Source: Trema orientale (Eukaryota; Streptophyta; Magnoliopsida; Rosales; Cannabaceae). Taken from it: a stretch of DNA of 64,000 bases. The position numbers were made by a program, and so were the translations under genes. The stretch spans positions 219,003-283,002 of the forward strand of contig JXTC01000415.1 of assembly GCA_002914845.1 (NCBI GenBank). The letters are read 5' to 3'. Numbering within the stretch: the stretch's first letter is position 1; the number at the start of each line of letters is the position of its first letter. Below the pieces are notes generated by a model, which saw only the letters and a program-made list of their open reading frames with translations, was not told the DNA's origin and did not search any database. Of this stretch, positions 46,145 through 58,980 are shown one piece after another.

Positions 46145-46378
46145 TTGCCAGTCCAGTAAGTATTTTTTTTTTACCTATGTGTAGATGTTTTTTTTTTAGC
46201 CGTTGGATCATCATCTAATAGTGATCCAACGGCTATAACGAGGTGAATAAAAAGACGTGCATCATTAATGTTATTTCTCTCTTCTATTTTCTATAATAAA
46301 AAAATGTGCATGATAAATTTTCATTGATCAAATTGATACCTATGCATAGGTAAAAAAAAAAAAAATACCTACTAGATT
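46145..46378 (+). mobile_element. MITE family M copy 1
   Basis: The ends read TTGCCAGTCCAGTAAGTATT on the left and, in reverse, AATCTAGTAGGTATTTT. The core AGCCGTTGGATCATCATCTA with GATCCAACGGCT is itself palindromic. The same element occurs inverted at 51681-51913. It sits between TA repeats. Confidence 0.8.
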
Positions 46379-49300
46379 ATATATATATATATTCTGTTGC
46401 GTTAATTTTGGGGATAGCATTTGTTGTGACGAGTTGTCCATAAAAATTTATTGATCATGTGATTTTTATTCAATGTAATTTTCACACCTTGGTTACAGCT
46501 TAGCTCAATAGCCTCCTATACCTAGAAACTTGAACTTTCTAGAAAAAGTACCTTATAATTATTTTATAAATAGATTCTATGGGATTAATTTTAGTATTTT
46601 GGACTTGGTTATTTTGCAGGGATCTTGTAGGCTACCTGTCTCCACCATGTTTCGGTCATTCGGATTAATTTTGGAGAAGTTTAGTACTCTTATTTCACTT
46701 TTTTAATAATATTTCATCGTACAAGTTGTGAATATTCACCAGTTGAATTGTGACAACTTATTTACAAATTAAGTGGTGGTAAACTAGATGTGATTCCGAG
46801 CATTGTCTTTTCAAAAAATATCCATGTCCTCGAAAGGTATTTGGTGAAATTATTTAAGCTTTGGACCAATCACATCAATATATTTGTCTAAGAAATAAAC
46901 TAAAGGTATAAAACGAGCTACATGAATTCTTTTTTGAGGTAAAAGGAAATTTATTATTTGAAATAAACCAATTGTTACACTATGGGCTACATAAATATTT
47001 GTTTTTCGTTTTGTAATTTTCTAACGCTCTAATTTTCCAACAAACATTTCCTTTATCTCCATAGTCATCCTAATTTTTGGGTATTAAAAAATCTTATTTA
47101 TTTGCATTGGCTGGAGGCCCTGCTCTCATCTCGAGCACGTAACATATATTAACTAACATACGATTTCATGATTGAAAATTGAAATAAAGTGATGAAAAGA
47201 CGCGGAAGCTAAACCCAAAATCCAAATCCAGAATAACAAGCATTCGTTTCATTTGTTGCTCTCAAGGCTTCTGCTTGAGCCTGCCTAATTACATCAACTC
47301 GAGGTATCACAAGAGGTAATAATGCAATAGCAATTGAAGTCAACAAGTGCTAGGGAGAGGTGAGGTGGACTACTGAACTAGTGGTACATATTATCATGAC
47401 TTTGTTAGCATTTTAACTAATATATCTTAGAAGCCGTGAAGTTGTACATGAAAATTATATATGAATCTACGGATATACATGTCTTCATTATATATAATGA
47501 GACTATTAGTGTCCATCACATGTGGGGGCTACTTTTCGTGATAGTCCAGAATATGATCCTATCTAATGACATTTAATTGGGCATATTTTTGTACGTGGTG
47601 CTGTCATCATGTTTCAGGAATTCTTCGAGTGGGATCCTGCGGCTGAAATAGTTTCTACAACCATCTGCCAAGTACAAGCTGCTTCTGGATAAGCGATAAT
47701 ACCCGTTCGATTATAAGGTACGTAATCTGGCAGATCGTGAGTCAAACAATCGAATACCGTTTGTTCTTGTTTATAATACAATTCCAAATTGTTAGTGATA
47801 CGAATTACGTACACTCATAATAATAATATCTTGGAGCTTTCACAGACTAGTTAGTGAAGCATATTTTAAAGTACTTGCTTGGTTTTGGATAAATTGCAAT
47901 AGACTTTCGAGTGGGATTACTATAGTTTTTTCTTTTTTTTTTGGAATAGTTCTAAAACCATCACCTAATGAACTTTGTTCATTCAATCTCTTTTTATATC
48001 ACAAAAGTTTTAATTAATATTTCTTTATACATTTCTCATATTCCAAAAATCCATCTTCATATATTCACCCACCCTTTTCACGTTTAAATCTCTTTTTTCT
48101 TGTTTTATTCCCTAACCCTTGGTTCCTTTAAAATAAGGGCAGATCAGATGGTACCCAATATGATTGAACAGATGTGTGTTCAGTATTTACCTTCCTTCTT
48201 GATATTGACGTCTTTGTGTTCAACCTTTTGACTTTCATGAGAGGAAAACAAAAAAGAAAAAAACAAAGCAATGCATGAATTCCCATTTAGATGCTAGTTG
48301 GTCAATACACAGGACAGGGAAAAATAATTTCAGAAAATGATCATTTAAATTAGAAAAAACCTAAGAGATTAATTCATTCTTTCTAACTCTTCTCTATAAC
48401 CTTATGCTCCATTGATAATTTAATTGGGTGATTATGAAGAATAAAAAGGTAAATTTAGGGTTTAAAGACGGTGCCATATCCGATCTCTTAAAATAATAAT
48501 ATTACTAATAATAATAATAATAATAACTCATATGTAGTTGACCGTGATTGGCAAATCAAACTATTAATTTGTCTTATACGGTAATTTTATATTTGGATAG
48601 AATTGTAACCGAAGATCGTATGATGTACAAAGTCCTTAGGTGATGAGTTTAGAACTTTCCTTTTTTGTTCTTTAGTTATGTGTTTATCCAATAATATACA
48701 CTTTCTATGGTAAGACATGTTTGTGGATTGTGCACATTTCGAACTTAGATAAGTTAAATTTATATCAAAATCAAACAAAAAGAAAGTTTGACAAAATATA
48801 ATGAAAATGATTTTAGAAATACACACTAATTAAAAAGTTATTATTTCATTTTTCTTGCCACGTAATTTTTCCCCACTTATTTATACGGAGACACTATGCT
48901 GGCCTCCAGCTTAGCTTCTCCGTGGCCATATCTAGTGATGCACAACTCAAACTGAAACTGTATGATGCTCCATTTTTGTTGTCTCAAACTGTCCTAGCTA
49001 GAGATCATTAATATATGTGGATTGATCTGTTGATGTTATAATATTCTAGTAGTCTTAAATTCTTGAATTCATCAGCACATTAATTTCTGGTCCCAGAAAT
49101 AATAATTGCCTCAGAAAACCAAGTACGACTTTTAAAATTGTTTTTCTTTGCTTTTACTTTTACTTTTAAAATGTTCTTTTTTCTTTTTTTTTTTTTTGCT
49201 GGGAAAAAAAATGTTTGGTTAGTATTGATATAGATACAATTGACAATTAAAATACAGTCAGAAGGGACTCGCTTTGTAATTTGCCCGAAAGTTTCCATTC

Positions 49301-50931
49301 TTTAGTCAACAAAAAGAGACAAGAATTACATAGAAAATCAATTAACGGTGGCTGTATAATATAATTGCCCAAACTTGAATGTAATATTTTAATTCATGAT
49401 TTCTATCCCAATTAGTTAAAGGAATTGGATTGTCATATGAAAGACTTTTATTCTATTAAGGATGTGTGTGTACATGCATACACTTGCACATATATCTTCA
49501 TACACATATTAATTACATGTACATGAAATAACTCTATATATTATTACAGACTGCAAGACTATGTCAAAGTTTTGAGTAATATTATTACTACAAGCATATA
49601 ATATAAATATTTTCTTTTAATTTCATTTTACATCCCTATTGCAAAGTCTAAAGCAATGTCATACTCTAAGCACATTATATGTGTTTTAAATTTTACTAAT
49701 GAAACATTGATTTGACATCTTTTTAAAGGCGGGTTTTCTTAAGTTTTCAAGTGGGATAGCTCATGTATGATATTTGACATTTTGTTTTTGAAAAAAATAA
49801 GAATGGATAGAGAAAAACACTAAAAATACGTTCTATTTAGGGCCATATAGAAATATGCATGATTAAATTTTGGACCCAATTTAAGTAAATATCCCTTTGT
49901 CAAATGTTATAGCAAAATGTCCGGTATATATCCTTATATACCAAGTATAAAACTTTATATACCAAGTATAAAAAAGTATATATACCTAGTACATTTCAGC
50001 ACAGTAACTAAAATTAGTAGATATGTTTATCTACCAAGTGTAAAAATATATATATCTGGACATTTAGCTATAAAATTTAAAAAGTAGACACTTACTTAAT
50101 CAAATTTAAAATATTGGTCATCCACTTAAATTTCTCTTCTAAATTACAATGTTTGCACCTAGCAAAAAGAAAAGCCCCAAACTGCCCAGAATAGAATAAA
50201 ATAAATCATAAAGATACAAGAGAGTTCAGCCAAAAATCAGAAGAAACAAACAACAAGATGAAATTAAATATTTGACATATTATTGTATAACTCAAGGAAG
50301 ATATTGATAGAGTCGTTGATACTTAATTTTCATTAGTTTGAAAAGTCGGTGATTAATTGGATTTCCTAAAGAAATACAATAATATCAAGAAATAATGAAG
50401 AAAATAGGTAAATTTAATTAATAAATGAAATTTTCTTAACTAATTCTTCAAAGCCCTCATCTCTATGCTGCTTTCACTCCCTCAATTCGAACTCAGATAT
50501 TTATATATAAACACAACTGTAATTAAACAATATGCACATTAATATATAGATATAGGAGTCTTTATACACACATTTTCTCTCTCACAAATACATCGCAGAA
50601 AACAGTATAACATTTGAAAATGTTAAATCACATCGATAATTAACAAAATATATAACATAAATCCAATTATAATCTCCTTATATAGTGTATATATATTTAT
50701 ATAGATATTTTTATTTTTTCTCAACTGATAGGTATTTCGACCAAGTTGAAAGTGACCTATAATAGCATGTTAATTCCATTTATTTCTATTCTAATTCCAA
50801 TTTATAAAGAGAAACTAATTTACTTCTATTTTAATTCAAATTCATGTAGATAATGGGATTTTAGGAATATATTTATTTTTTTGAATCAATTTTTAGGAAT
50901 ATTTTTAATATTTGTAGAATGAAATAGAAGT
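46379..50931. other. Intergenic, one short ORF of interest
   Basis: AT-rich sequence without a supported gene. Part of an old dispersed repeat is likely at 49900-50070 (phrases CCAAGTATAAAA and CCAAGTGTAAAAATATATA). A short - strand ORF at 47614-47814 is listed separately. Confidence 0.45.
47614..47814 (-). other. Short coding-like ORF, possible exon relict, unrecognised
   Basis: The 66-codon - strand frame has balanced composition, unlike the T/F/K-rich chance ORFs nearby. It reads LTHDLPDYVPYNRTGIIAYP and EAACTWQMVVET near its end. A stop lies just 5' of the first codon, with an AG that could be an acceptor, and there is no ATG. I do not recognise the family. It may be a last exon or a captured gene piece, or nothing. 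Confidence 0.25.
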
Positions 50932-53537
50932 TGTCACGACCGAAATCCAAAGCCGTGACTTTTAGTAATTTTGAGTATAAATAAAGATAAATAAAGAATT
51001 TACAAAATTTGAAAGAAATCAAGTACTTAGATTTTTCAATCTAGTCCTCAAATCATTAGAAATTCCATATTAAAAAGGGGTCCATTTTTAGTTTAGTTTA
51101 TCAAGAAAGAAACACCAATTAAGATTCAAGAAAACATAGCTAGGTTGTAAAAAAAACTTAGTTTAATAAAAATTTGGTGTTAATTAAATGGGTTTCGCAA
51201 ATATTGAGTCCGAATATCTAAAATTCAATTTACAGAGTTATTCATAATTCCAAGTACTTAAAATTTTGAAAATATGCTTCTTATTAGGAACCATCGTGTC
51301 CAATTTGTACACCAAATCCTCAAATAGAAGTAAGAACATCCTCATACATTCACTTAGAAGAAACAACAAACTTAGCTAAATAATTAGACATGAAGAAAAA
51401 TAGGACAAGGTATAGGGACCAACCGAAGAGGAATAGGACCGCAAACATAAGCCATGCGACTTGCCTAGCCAACGAGATAACTAACTCGAATGAACAATCA
51501 CCTGAAAGGGAGGAAAGTAGGAGGGGTGAGCTCGAAAGCTCAGTAGGAAAATTGTTACCTCATTTTAAAACTTTTTTAGTGATGGAGAGTCCATGCATGA
51601 TTAGTTTAATCCAAAAATACCTTTGTAAAACCATATATATACATACATATAACCATATATTTATAAACCATATATATAGGGCACCAATCCAGTGGGTATT
51701 TTTTTTTTTAACTATGCAAAGGTATTAATTTGGCCAATGAAAATTTATCTTGTACATTTTTTTTATTGTAAAAAGTAAGAGAGAGAAATAGCATTAATGA
51801 TGCACATTTTTTCATGTACCTCATTATAGCCGTTGGATCACCATTAGATGATGATCCAATGGCTAAAAAAAAATACCTACACATAGGTAAAAAAAAATAC
51901 CTATCGGATTGGCAAATATATATATATATATATGAAAACACGGTATCAAAAATCAAGCAGTCCACAAACTCATGACATAAATCCACTCATACCAATAAGT
52001 TCACCACCTCTCATCAATGGAAACTAGGATGTTGGTACTACGTGTGCTATATAGCCTGCCTGACACCTAATCCGTATCCAGAGGGATACCTATGTGTTGC
52101 TTACTAAACCTGGATGGGCAATTGCATTGCCTACGCCTGCCAAATGGGAAGGTAATCAGAAGAAAAATCCCGTGCGGGTTCACGAACTCTGCACTGTCGA
52201 TAGAGTCGTGAAGTCACACTGTAAAACCCTATGATACTAACATGGTACTCATGTGTGATCCTATGACATGTGCACTCTAAACTGATGTGAACTATGCAGT
52301 AATTTAAGTTCAAATGATACTCTAGTTTTTAATAAAATGGTTAATTAAATTTTATAGAAAAATAGATAGCATAACGACCCTATTTTAATATACCCAAAAA
52401 TAACCTGCACTCAAAAAGTCCTAGAGTAATCCAATATATATCATACAATCCAATTCCATTACGCATATCTAAAATAGTTCTAAAATCATATTTGTCATTA
52501 TATGTTGCAGAAAGTAAGTTTTAATCAAAAGTGATATAAAATAGAGGTAACTGAATCCCTACATCACTAACATAGTAATACCACACGATTGGATCCTTAA
52601 GAAGCCGTTGGACGATCGTTCGGAGGGTTAGGAGCCAATTCCAAGCCCTCGATCACTCACTTGTGAGTAATTAACTCCTTAACAGAGCTTCGAATCAACA
52701 AACAGAATTCTTCATTGAATTCCGAACACCCAAAATAACTAGGTTAGATATAAAACTCGTCCAATATGGGTCTGGGCTGAAACTAGACTGGTAGCATGTA
52801 TAACGAGGTAAATCTTAGACGTCCGATTTCTTTTTGGTGCTGGTTACCAAACATAGTCAATATATATATATATTAATCTTCTCTTCTTTCTGAGTGCATT
52901 CCAAAAACGATATCAAAAACAAAATCTAATGGTCCGATCAAAAAGTCAAACCCGAACTCAAAACACTTAAAAATGGCAACTTTTAATTCGGGCAAAATAG
53001 AGTCACGAAATATATACATGGAGATTCCTCTCGACAATACGAATCTAATGAGCCTAGGAACACGTGTTGAAACGGTTCGAAACGGCACCGAAAAATCAAA
53101 ACTTCCATGCGGCCAAAATGACATTTTTCGGCGACTGCAACAGTCTCACGGCCTGGGACTAGCGGCGTAGGTGTCGTGGAGCGACGCTGGAGATTTGCCA
53201 GGGGTTGAGCTAGCAGGACGATGGCCGAAGGCGGCTTTGGCGCTCTTTGGTCCTTTGGTGGCCGAAAACGAGGGAGAGAGCATAGGGAAGTTGAGGGAAA
53301 GATTGAGAGAGAAGAGAGAGAGAGAGGAAGAGAAGTGAGGGCCACATGTGCCCCATTTGTAGGGCACTGTGTAATTTTTTAAAATTGCACTTGGAACCCT
53401 AACTTTCAAAATCTTTGTAATCTAGTCCCTCTAAAATTGCATTTTAGTCCTCGTTTCTTAAAACTTTTACAATTATACCCCTCCACTATTTAATCCGAAA
53501 ATTAACATTTTGCCCTTTGAAAATTCAGGATTTTACA
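50932..53537. mobile_element. Solo LTR (or coding-less LTR element), 2.6 kb
   Basis: It begins TGTCACGACCGAAATCC and ends GGATTTTACA, with the perfect 5-bp target duplication GAAGT on both sides (50927-50931 and 53538-53542). TG...CA ends and a 5-bp duplication are the marks of an LTR insertion. No gag or pol reading is inside; the ORFs at 52873-53409 (- strand) lie in a GC-richer leader-like part. A MITE (51681-51913) has inserted into it, so the LTR without it is about 2.37 kb. Confidence 0.85.
51681..51913 (-). mobile_element. MITE family M copy 2, nested in the solo LTR
   Basis: It reads as the reverse complement of 46145-46378: GCACCAATCCAGTGGGTATT at the left end, GATTGGC at the right, and the core ATAGCCGTTGGATCACCATT. 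Its presence within the LTR dates it after that insertion. Confidence 0.8.
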
Positions 53538-53542
53538 GAAGT

Positions 53543-54287
53543 GTTCCATTTAATTATTGACAATTTTCTCATGCGTTGTTTTACTTTAATATTTTTAATA
53601 TGAAATGAAATAGTTTTTGAATATGATTTGTGTTACATTTTTACATCATAAGTTTAGAACTTGATTTTTTCACCTTTTAATTTTGAAAAATTTAGTTACT
53701 TATAATATGAATTTTGATTTTTTTATAGGATTTAATCATCAAGTTTCTATATCTTTCATTGAAATTTGATAGTTTTAATTTAATTTCTTTTCTTTTAATA
53801 TGATTTAAATACATTTTTATGGTAAAGTCTAGGATCATAAGTTTGCATTTTTTTTAAATACGTTCAGAAAGAATTACATTTTTTTTAAATTTTTTATATT
53901 AAATTAACTTTATTATGACTTAAATTTATGAGGAATTAAAATTAATGAAATTATACCTTGAAAAGGTTAATGAGGAATAGAATATTAAAGGTATATTAAT
54001 GGAATTATATTGAAAAAAATAAAAACTAAACAATAAATTAAATATTCATCTTAATAGGTAAAAACAATAGGCTATCCACAATTTAAACTATTAAATGACC
54101 TTTCTATATTTAGATAAAATTAAATAAATAGAATTTTTGGTACAAGTATTTGAGTCATTATATTTATTTGATCACAATCAAACGATGAAATCAAAATACC
54201 CATCTATGCAAGGACAGAGCTATTAAGGGGAATTGCCTCCACTGGACTTTTGGGAAAAAAACAAATCTTATATATAATGTTATTGTA

Positions 54288-54319
<32 letters not shown>

Positions 54320-55250
54320 AAAAAAGTTATTGGAGAAAAGTAGCTTGTGGAAATACATTTCTATTGGGCCAAATATCACCTCCTAGCCCAAGGTCCATAT
54401 GCTGATATTAGTATATTAACTCATTCTACTCTTTTCTAGGAGAAATTAGATTGGTTGTCTTTTTTTTTTTAATACTTAGTTTAATAAATATCTATTTTTC
54501 TCTTTTTATAGCTAAATTACCTAGTATATGTATTTTTACACTTAGTGTATTTATATTTTTTTATGCTGATTATTAGTTTATATACTGGATATATAATATT
54601 TTACACTTGGTATATTTGGTATATTTATTAATATATCAATTATTTTTTATACAATATTTGCAAAGTTGGTATTTACTTAAATTTGGTCCAAATTTGGTCA
54701 TTTATGAGCCCTAGTTTAAGCTAGAGTATACTTTGTGGCAAAAGTGATACAAAATAGAAAAGTTATGTGATTTAGGATAAAAATTAAATAGAATGAAGGA
54801 AAGCAAAATACCACTAAGTTAAATAGAAATTAGGATATTCTAAAACATAGAAAATAAAATTTTCTAAATCACTTAATTGGGGAATATAATATAATAATAC
54901 AATTAATGACTTATTTATAGCTTGGTAGGTTTCTAATTAATTTTTGTTGTAAAAGATAAGTAGATAATACAAGTGAAAAATGACAATTTAGTCGCATATT
55001 AATATTAATAATGAGGTCATGAATATACAATATGAAAATGATAGAAGAAATAAATATAATGTATCAAAATTAATATATCATTTTAATACATTTTTTATGC
55101 TATTATCTTGTTTGAAAACTTCACTTTTTGCATTCAATTTTTTTTTTTTTAATTAAGTCATGCTTCCACTATATTTTAGGTCTGCTCGGTCCCTGCATCT
55201 ATGAGTATTCCAGCACCTATATATATATACACATATACATATATACATAT
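53543..55250. other. Intergenic, no gene recognised
   Basis: Very AT-rich. It includes a long TA microsatellite (about 54288-54315) and a stretch (54480-54700) sharing TATA-rich phrases with 49900-50070. Nothing else is supported. Confidence 0.45.
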
Positions 55251-55255
55251 ACGGG

Positions 55256-55470
55256 TTTGGTTTAAATAGTTACAACAATATTTACCCATAGATGATTACA
55301 ATGGTTTAAGCCGTTAGATCTAATATCCAACGGTGGTGATTAGTTTGGTGGTTGGCCAAAAAAATTTAATGCTATTTATTACCATCAAAAAAATTTAATG
55401 CTATCACTATTTTTTTTAGTATCCATTCATGGTCACAAAAAAATTGTAACCATTGAGAAGTCCTCCATAT
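55256..55470. mobile_element. Possible relative of MITE family M
   Basis: The core AAGCCGTTAGATCTAATATC with CCAACGG resembles the palindromic core of the two family M copies, and it also lies between TA repeats. The ends are less clear (AGTTACAACAATAT left; AAATTGTAACCATT right, partly inverted). Confidence 0.45.
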
Positions 55471-56895
55471 ATATATATATATCTTTTTATGTGTGTGAAG
55501 TGAATCGTATATGGCAAGCATGTATGGTTCCGCCACTGAACCACCTATCTTGACTTATAAGCTGCCGGCCAATTGGATTCACCTACCTCCTTTGACTGAT
55601 TGATCTTTTAAGATTAACTTATTATTTCTAAGCGACATTTTCTCTTCTTTAATTTTTTGGTTTTGTGCCTAATTCTTTTCAGGACGTCTCTTTCTCTTTT
55701 CCCGTTCATTTTTCCAACAATATCTATTTTCCACCACTTGCTAGTCCTATATCACTGAAATCTTGGCATAGTTGACGTTGATTTAGCCCTTTACCAAGTC
55801 TCATCATATATTGAATTCTTTAATAAGATCGGAAAAAAAAAAGAAGAGAAAAGATAATAACGATTAAAAAAAATTGTTAGCTAGTAATTTATGTTCATCC
55901 TATTATATGACTTTAAAGTAAAACCGATGATTATTTTATATACATAATTTTTTTATATATTTAAATCAGATGTGACAGAAGCTAGCTAGCACCACAATAT
56001 ACTCATATCATGTATATACGCAAAAGAAAACTTTTCTTCGAGGTAACTATTCTTGTTCGGTGGTTGACCCCCCTGCCTGGCTAATGTCCCTGTCTTGACT
56101 TATTGTATAATGACATTCAGGCCTGAGTTCATTGACTATATTAAGATCTTTCAGATTACTATTGGAATTAATGGAAGGTGGTGATACGCTAACTATACTA
56201 CTCCATAAAGTCCAATTAAGTTCGTATATACAAATTATTTAACAAACCTTGCTAGGTCTACCATCGCTACTAGCTATACCTTATTCTTAATTAATATTAG
56301 ACTGACCAAATTAATTATATCGACGTGTTAATCAACTGGCCAATTTAGATATTTGAACAGAGGAAGTAATCTTATACCTACTTAATATTGTGTACCTAGA
56401 ACATTAATTAACATGTTATCATTGCTTAAACATAAAGTGAATGTACATGTAATATGTAGAGTGTCTAATTGGAGAAGTCACGCCCGCCTTTCACTTTTTT
56501 AATACCAAATCTACGTAGAACTTGTATGTACATATACTACAAGTACAGTGTCTAACTGGATATTCACGCCCGCCTTTCATTTTTTAATACCAAATCTACG
56601 CAGAAGTACTTAAATAATATTAGCGATTGTGAAGTTACATATTTTAATTAGTATATTGACTAAAGAGTCAATCTTCTTGTTATACGGCTTTAAATTTATA
56701 CGAGCAACAAATATATATATATATATATTAATCAGTTGAAAATCGCTGCCACGAGATTTTCAGAGGATTAACAACAGCAAAGAGTTCGATTGGCTTTCTC
56801 TTTTTCCTTTTTCTCTAATATACATAGTACTACTTGCTAGCTTTTTCTTTTTTTTTTTAAATAATTCGATTAGATTTCTGTTTGATTTAGTATAA
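55471..56895. other. Intergenic, no gene recognised
   Basis: AT-rich. It contains an imperfect direct repeat: TCACGCCCGCCTTTCA with the following TAATACCAAATCTACG occurs near 56477 and 56566. No gene is supported. Confidence 0.45.
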
Positions 56896-56903
56896 TAATA
56901 AAA

Positions 56904-57264
56904 TAGAAAATTATCATTTTTATATCTTATATTTTAAAACTTTGTTCAAATTATACTTTGTGTTTTAGTTATTATCAATATTGACCCTTAGATTTGAAAT
57001 ATGTTACAAATTTATACATTGACACTAATTTAGAGTAGTTAATTTACCAAGATACTATGTAAAAAATTAAAAATAAACTATATAAAAACTAATCCGAAAA
57101 TAAGTTTATTAAATTATCTTGGTAAATTAACTGCTCTAAATTAGTGTCAGGGTATAAATTTGTAACAGATTTTAAATCTAGGGATCAATGCTTATAATAA
57201 CCAAAACACAAGATATAAATTGAACAAAGTGTCAAAATACAAGATATAAAAGTGATATTATCCC
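56904..57264. mobile_element. Foldback MITE, 361 bp, 8-bp target duplication
   Basis: Two arms of about 150 bp are inverted copies of each other (for example TTGACACTAATTTAGAGTAG and its reverse near 57133) around a short spacer. The perfect 8-bp repeat TAATAAAA flanks it (56896-56903 and 57265-57272). The ends (GGGATAAT.TCA type) resemble the 1.5-kb element at 23464-24957, so they may be one family. Transcription would give a long hairpin. Confidence 0.85.
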
Positions 57265-58480
57265 TAATAAAATCCATAGATTATGTATCATAAGCATCTT
57301 TAATTAGTGTGAGAATAATTGAATTGCGTTGAAAATATATAATTTGGCATGCTGAGATGTGTACGTAGTTTGTTACAAAAGAAAATTTCCAATAAAAATA
57401 AACGTGGTAGTATACTAGTATGTAAAAAATAATATTATATTCAACTTTTAATTAAAAAAGAAGGATAATAGATTGATTAGTCTTATTAGTTTATCAATCA
57501 ATTATAGATACGTAAGCTTGGGATTTGAATATCAAAATTATTGACTCGAAAGAAACTACTATTTGTGACACTTTAAATTTCATTTTGAGTAATAATTGAA
57601 ATACCAAAAATTTGTACAAAAGAGTTACACTAATGATGTGAGATCTATTTTAATTTAAAATTGACCATACCATTTAAAGTCTAATGATTGAAATAAATAT
57701 TATATTGCAAGTTTTTAGTGTCCTTAGTATTATTCTTTTATTTTTATCGGCCTTTTCATGATCTATTAAAAGCAAAATATGAAGTTCGGGGAAAGAAACA
57801 AAGAAAAATTACATTAATAAAAAAAATCCGAGGATAAATTTTCTTATGTTATAATATATCTATATATATATATACGTATATTATGCAAATATCAGTGGTT
57901 CTTAAATTTCAGCTCAATTTTGACGGTCTATCCAGCTATATCCCAAGCCCAGCTCTTGTCTTTTTAGTAAAAAGTCAAAGATGCAACGCCTTTGATTATA
58001 ATTTCTTTGACAAGAAATCTCTATATATATTCTTAATTTGGAAAAAAAAAAAAAAAGACAAAAATGGATATGTACATATCCTATCATAGTTTTTTATTGA
58101 CTTTTTAGTACCCTTCCTTTTGAGGGATGAGGGCACTGTAATTCACTTAATATTATACTAGATTAATGGCCTCTCATTTCTGTCAAATAGAATACAATTT
58201 TGGAAGAAGACGAAAAAAAAGTAAAAAAGTATATTCAAAACAGATTCACCAGTATATATGTACATATATATGTATAATACATATACACAAACTATCTCTG
58301 ACTTCCACGAAAACCGACAGAGACCATAATAATAAAAGCAATTAGTGAATAAAAAAAGTTAAAAACAAAAAAACAAAACAAAACACGAAAAGAACATGAC
58401 ATATAATAGGGGTATGTATGAACGCACACAACACCGCATAGTGGGACTAATTAAATATTGTGAATAGTAGGCATTGATTG
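57265..58480. other. OSC-2 upstream region
   Basis: AT-rich sequence with a partial MITE-like tract at 57600-57740 (AAATTGACCATACCATTTAA, TTTTTAGTGTCC) akin to the element at 23214. No gene is supported. Regulatory sites cannot be assigned with confidence. Confidence 0.4.
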
Positions 58481-58491
58481 GTTACTACATG

Positions 58492-58908
58492 TATTTATAT
58501 CAAAATAGAGTACACCATTTATGCCTAAAACATATCCAACACTACTATAATCAGAGAATTGTCCAAACTCACTCTCTTTCTTCTAGCCTTAATTTTCTCT
58601 TTCCGGTAAGCTCCTCAAAAAACCTTCACCTTCACCTAAATCTCTCTCTCTCTTTCTTTTTTTTTTTTTTTCCCTTTCTATTTGGCTTATCTATATCATC
58701 AAAAACAACAACATGTTCAATACAGTGCATGTTCTTGAATTCATAATATTATTCTTGTGTTTGCGCTCAACTTATAGGTGATAATTTGTGATTATTATCA
58801 ACTATACATGTTTATAACATGAACATGAGTTCATATATATATGTATATATAAATTTATATATATTGTTTTAACTTATAGTCATATGTTAATGGTATATGT
58901 AATTATAG
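58492..58908 (+). promoter_or_regulatory. OSC-2 core promoter and 5' leader with probable 5'UTR intron
   Basis: TATTTATAT at 58492 is a plausible TATA box with an ATTGG (inverted CCAAT) about 15 bases upstream. A pyrimidine-rich leader follows. A donor TTCCG|GTAAGC at 58606 and an acceptor AATTATAG at 58908 would define a 303-bp leader intron, after which 72 bases lead to ATGTGG at 58981. Confidence 0.4.
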
Positions 58909-58980
58909 GCAGTAGAAGAACAAGCTGGTATCTGTTTGGATCTATTGCAAGAGATAAAATACATAGAGGGACTAGGAAAA

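Noticed and set aside
52873..53409. Three overlapping - strand ORFs rich in Pro, Ser and Leu.
   Set aside because: They lie inside the solo LTR, in a purine/pyrimidine-biased leader-like part that opens several frames at once.
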